Of a stretch of DNA of 5,432 nucleotides, positions 5,189 through 5,432 are shown one piece after another. The DNA is taken from NCBI GenBank assembly GCA_016839865.1, contig JAEOTN010000166.1:1-5432 (forward strand). Direction: 5' to 3'. The stretch's first letter is position 1. Every line of letters begins with the position of its first letter. The notes under the pieces are model-generated. The model did no database searches. It saw only the letters and a program-made list of their open reading frames with translations, and had not been told where the DNA came from. Both the position numbers and the translations under genes were made by a program. Source of the stretch: Promethearchaeota archaeon. Lineage in GTDB: Archaea > Asgardarchaeota > Lokiarchaeia > Sigynarchaeales > MK-D1.

Positions 5189-5432
5189 ATGACGGTAAAA
5201 TCCTCAAATCCCAATTTTCATTCAATCATCATCTTAGGATGTGGTCCTGCATCACTTTCATGCGCTGTTCAGTTGAGCAGGTCTGATATCCCATTTCTAA
5301 TGATAGCTGAAGAGATTGGAGGACTTATTAGGGATGCGAATCTCATTGAGAATCTTTTAGGGTTTCCAAATGGCATTAAAGGCAGTGAATTTGTTTCTAT
5401 AATGAGAAAGACTATTGAGAAGTACGATGTAC
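5189..5432 (+). CDS. Thioredoxin reductase-like FAD oxidoreductase, N-terminal part
   Basis: An open frame from ATG 5189 runs off the right edge after 81 codons. The N-terminus has a Rossmann FAD-binding strand-turn-helix, IIILGCGPASLSCAVQL (about 13-29). EEIGGLIRDANLIENLLGFP (41-60) and GIKGSEFVSIMRKTIEKYDV then match the thioredoxin reductase pattern of GG, IENYPGFP, ISG and a following helix. This identifies a class II pyridine-nucleotide/FAD oxidoreductase. Whether it is a true thioredoxin reductase depends on a redox CxxC beyond the window. The third glycine of GxGxxG is Ser22, an uncommon variant. It begins 15 bases after the hydrolase stop, in the same frame with no promoter in between, so the two are probably co-transcribed. 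No clear Shine-Dalgarno is visible. Confidence 0.8.
   Translation, partial: MTVKSSNPNFHSIIILGCGPASLSCAVQLSRSDIPFLMIAEEIGGLIRDANLIENLLGFPNGIKGSEFVSIMRKTIEKYDV

Noticed and set aside
5031..5225. Minus-strand open frame of 64 codons across the hydrolase-reductase junction
   Set aside because: It is antisense to the end of the hydrolase and the start of the flavoenzyme, with no motif of its own.

Overview
This AT-rich 5.4 kb window is gene-dense, with every supportable gene on the + strand. It holds five complete genes and a fragment at each edge. It looks archaeal rather than bacterial. Genes are followed by plain T-runs instead of strong GC hairpins, several starts lack a clear Shine-Dalgarno, and TATA-like boxes sit about 23 bases upstream of two start codons, as in leaderless archaeal transcripts. 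The exact lineage cannot be told from the sequence; an uncultivated or Asgard-like archaeon is possible, and an AT-rich bacterium is not excluded.

Layout. (1) Bases 3-137 are the C-terminal tail of an unrecognised protein, followed by T-runs. (2) 214-1419 is a membrane-bound M28-family zinc metallopeptidase whose catalytic domain is interrupted by a pair of transmembrane helices. (3) 1547-2875 is a 12-helix major facilitator of the oxalate/formate antiporter (OFA) family; a perfect 8-bp inverted repeat lies just upstream and may be an operator. (4) 2971-3555 is a beta-carbonic-anhydrase-like zinc enzyme, followed after 16 bases by (5) 3572-4447, a TauE/SafE-type membrane transporter; the two probably form an operon. 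(6) 4514-5173 is an isochorismatase-like cysteine hydrolase, followed after 15 bases by (7) the start of a thioredoxin-reductase-like FAD enzyme (5189 onward) cut by the window edge; these also look co-transcribed.

Functional picture. The middle of the window (OFA carrier, carbonic-anhydrase fold enzyme, TauE/SafE permease) suggests transport and conversion of small anions: carboxylates, bicarbonate/CO2, or small sulfur compounds such as sulfite or COS. The last pair joins a small-amide or isochorismate-type hydrolase to a flavin-dependent redox enzyme. No mobile element, CRISPR array, tRNA, rRNA or defence system was seen. I found no clear new system. The most unusual items are the split-domain membrane peptidase, the inverted repeat before the OFA gene, and the carbonic-anhydrase/TauE pair.
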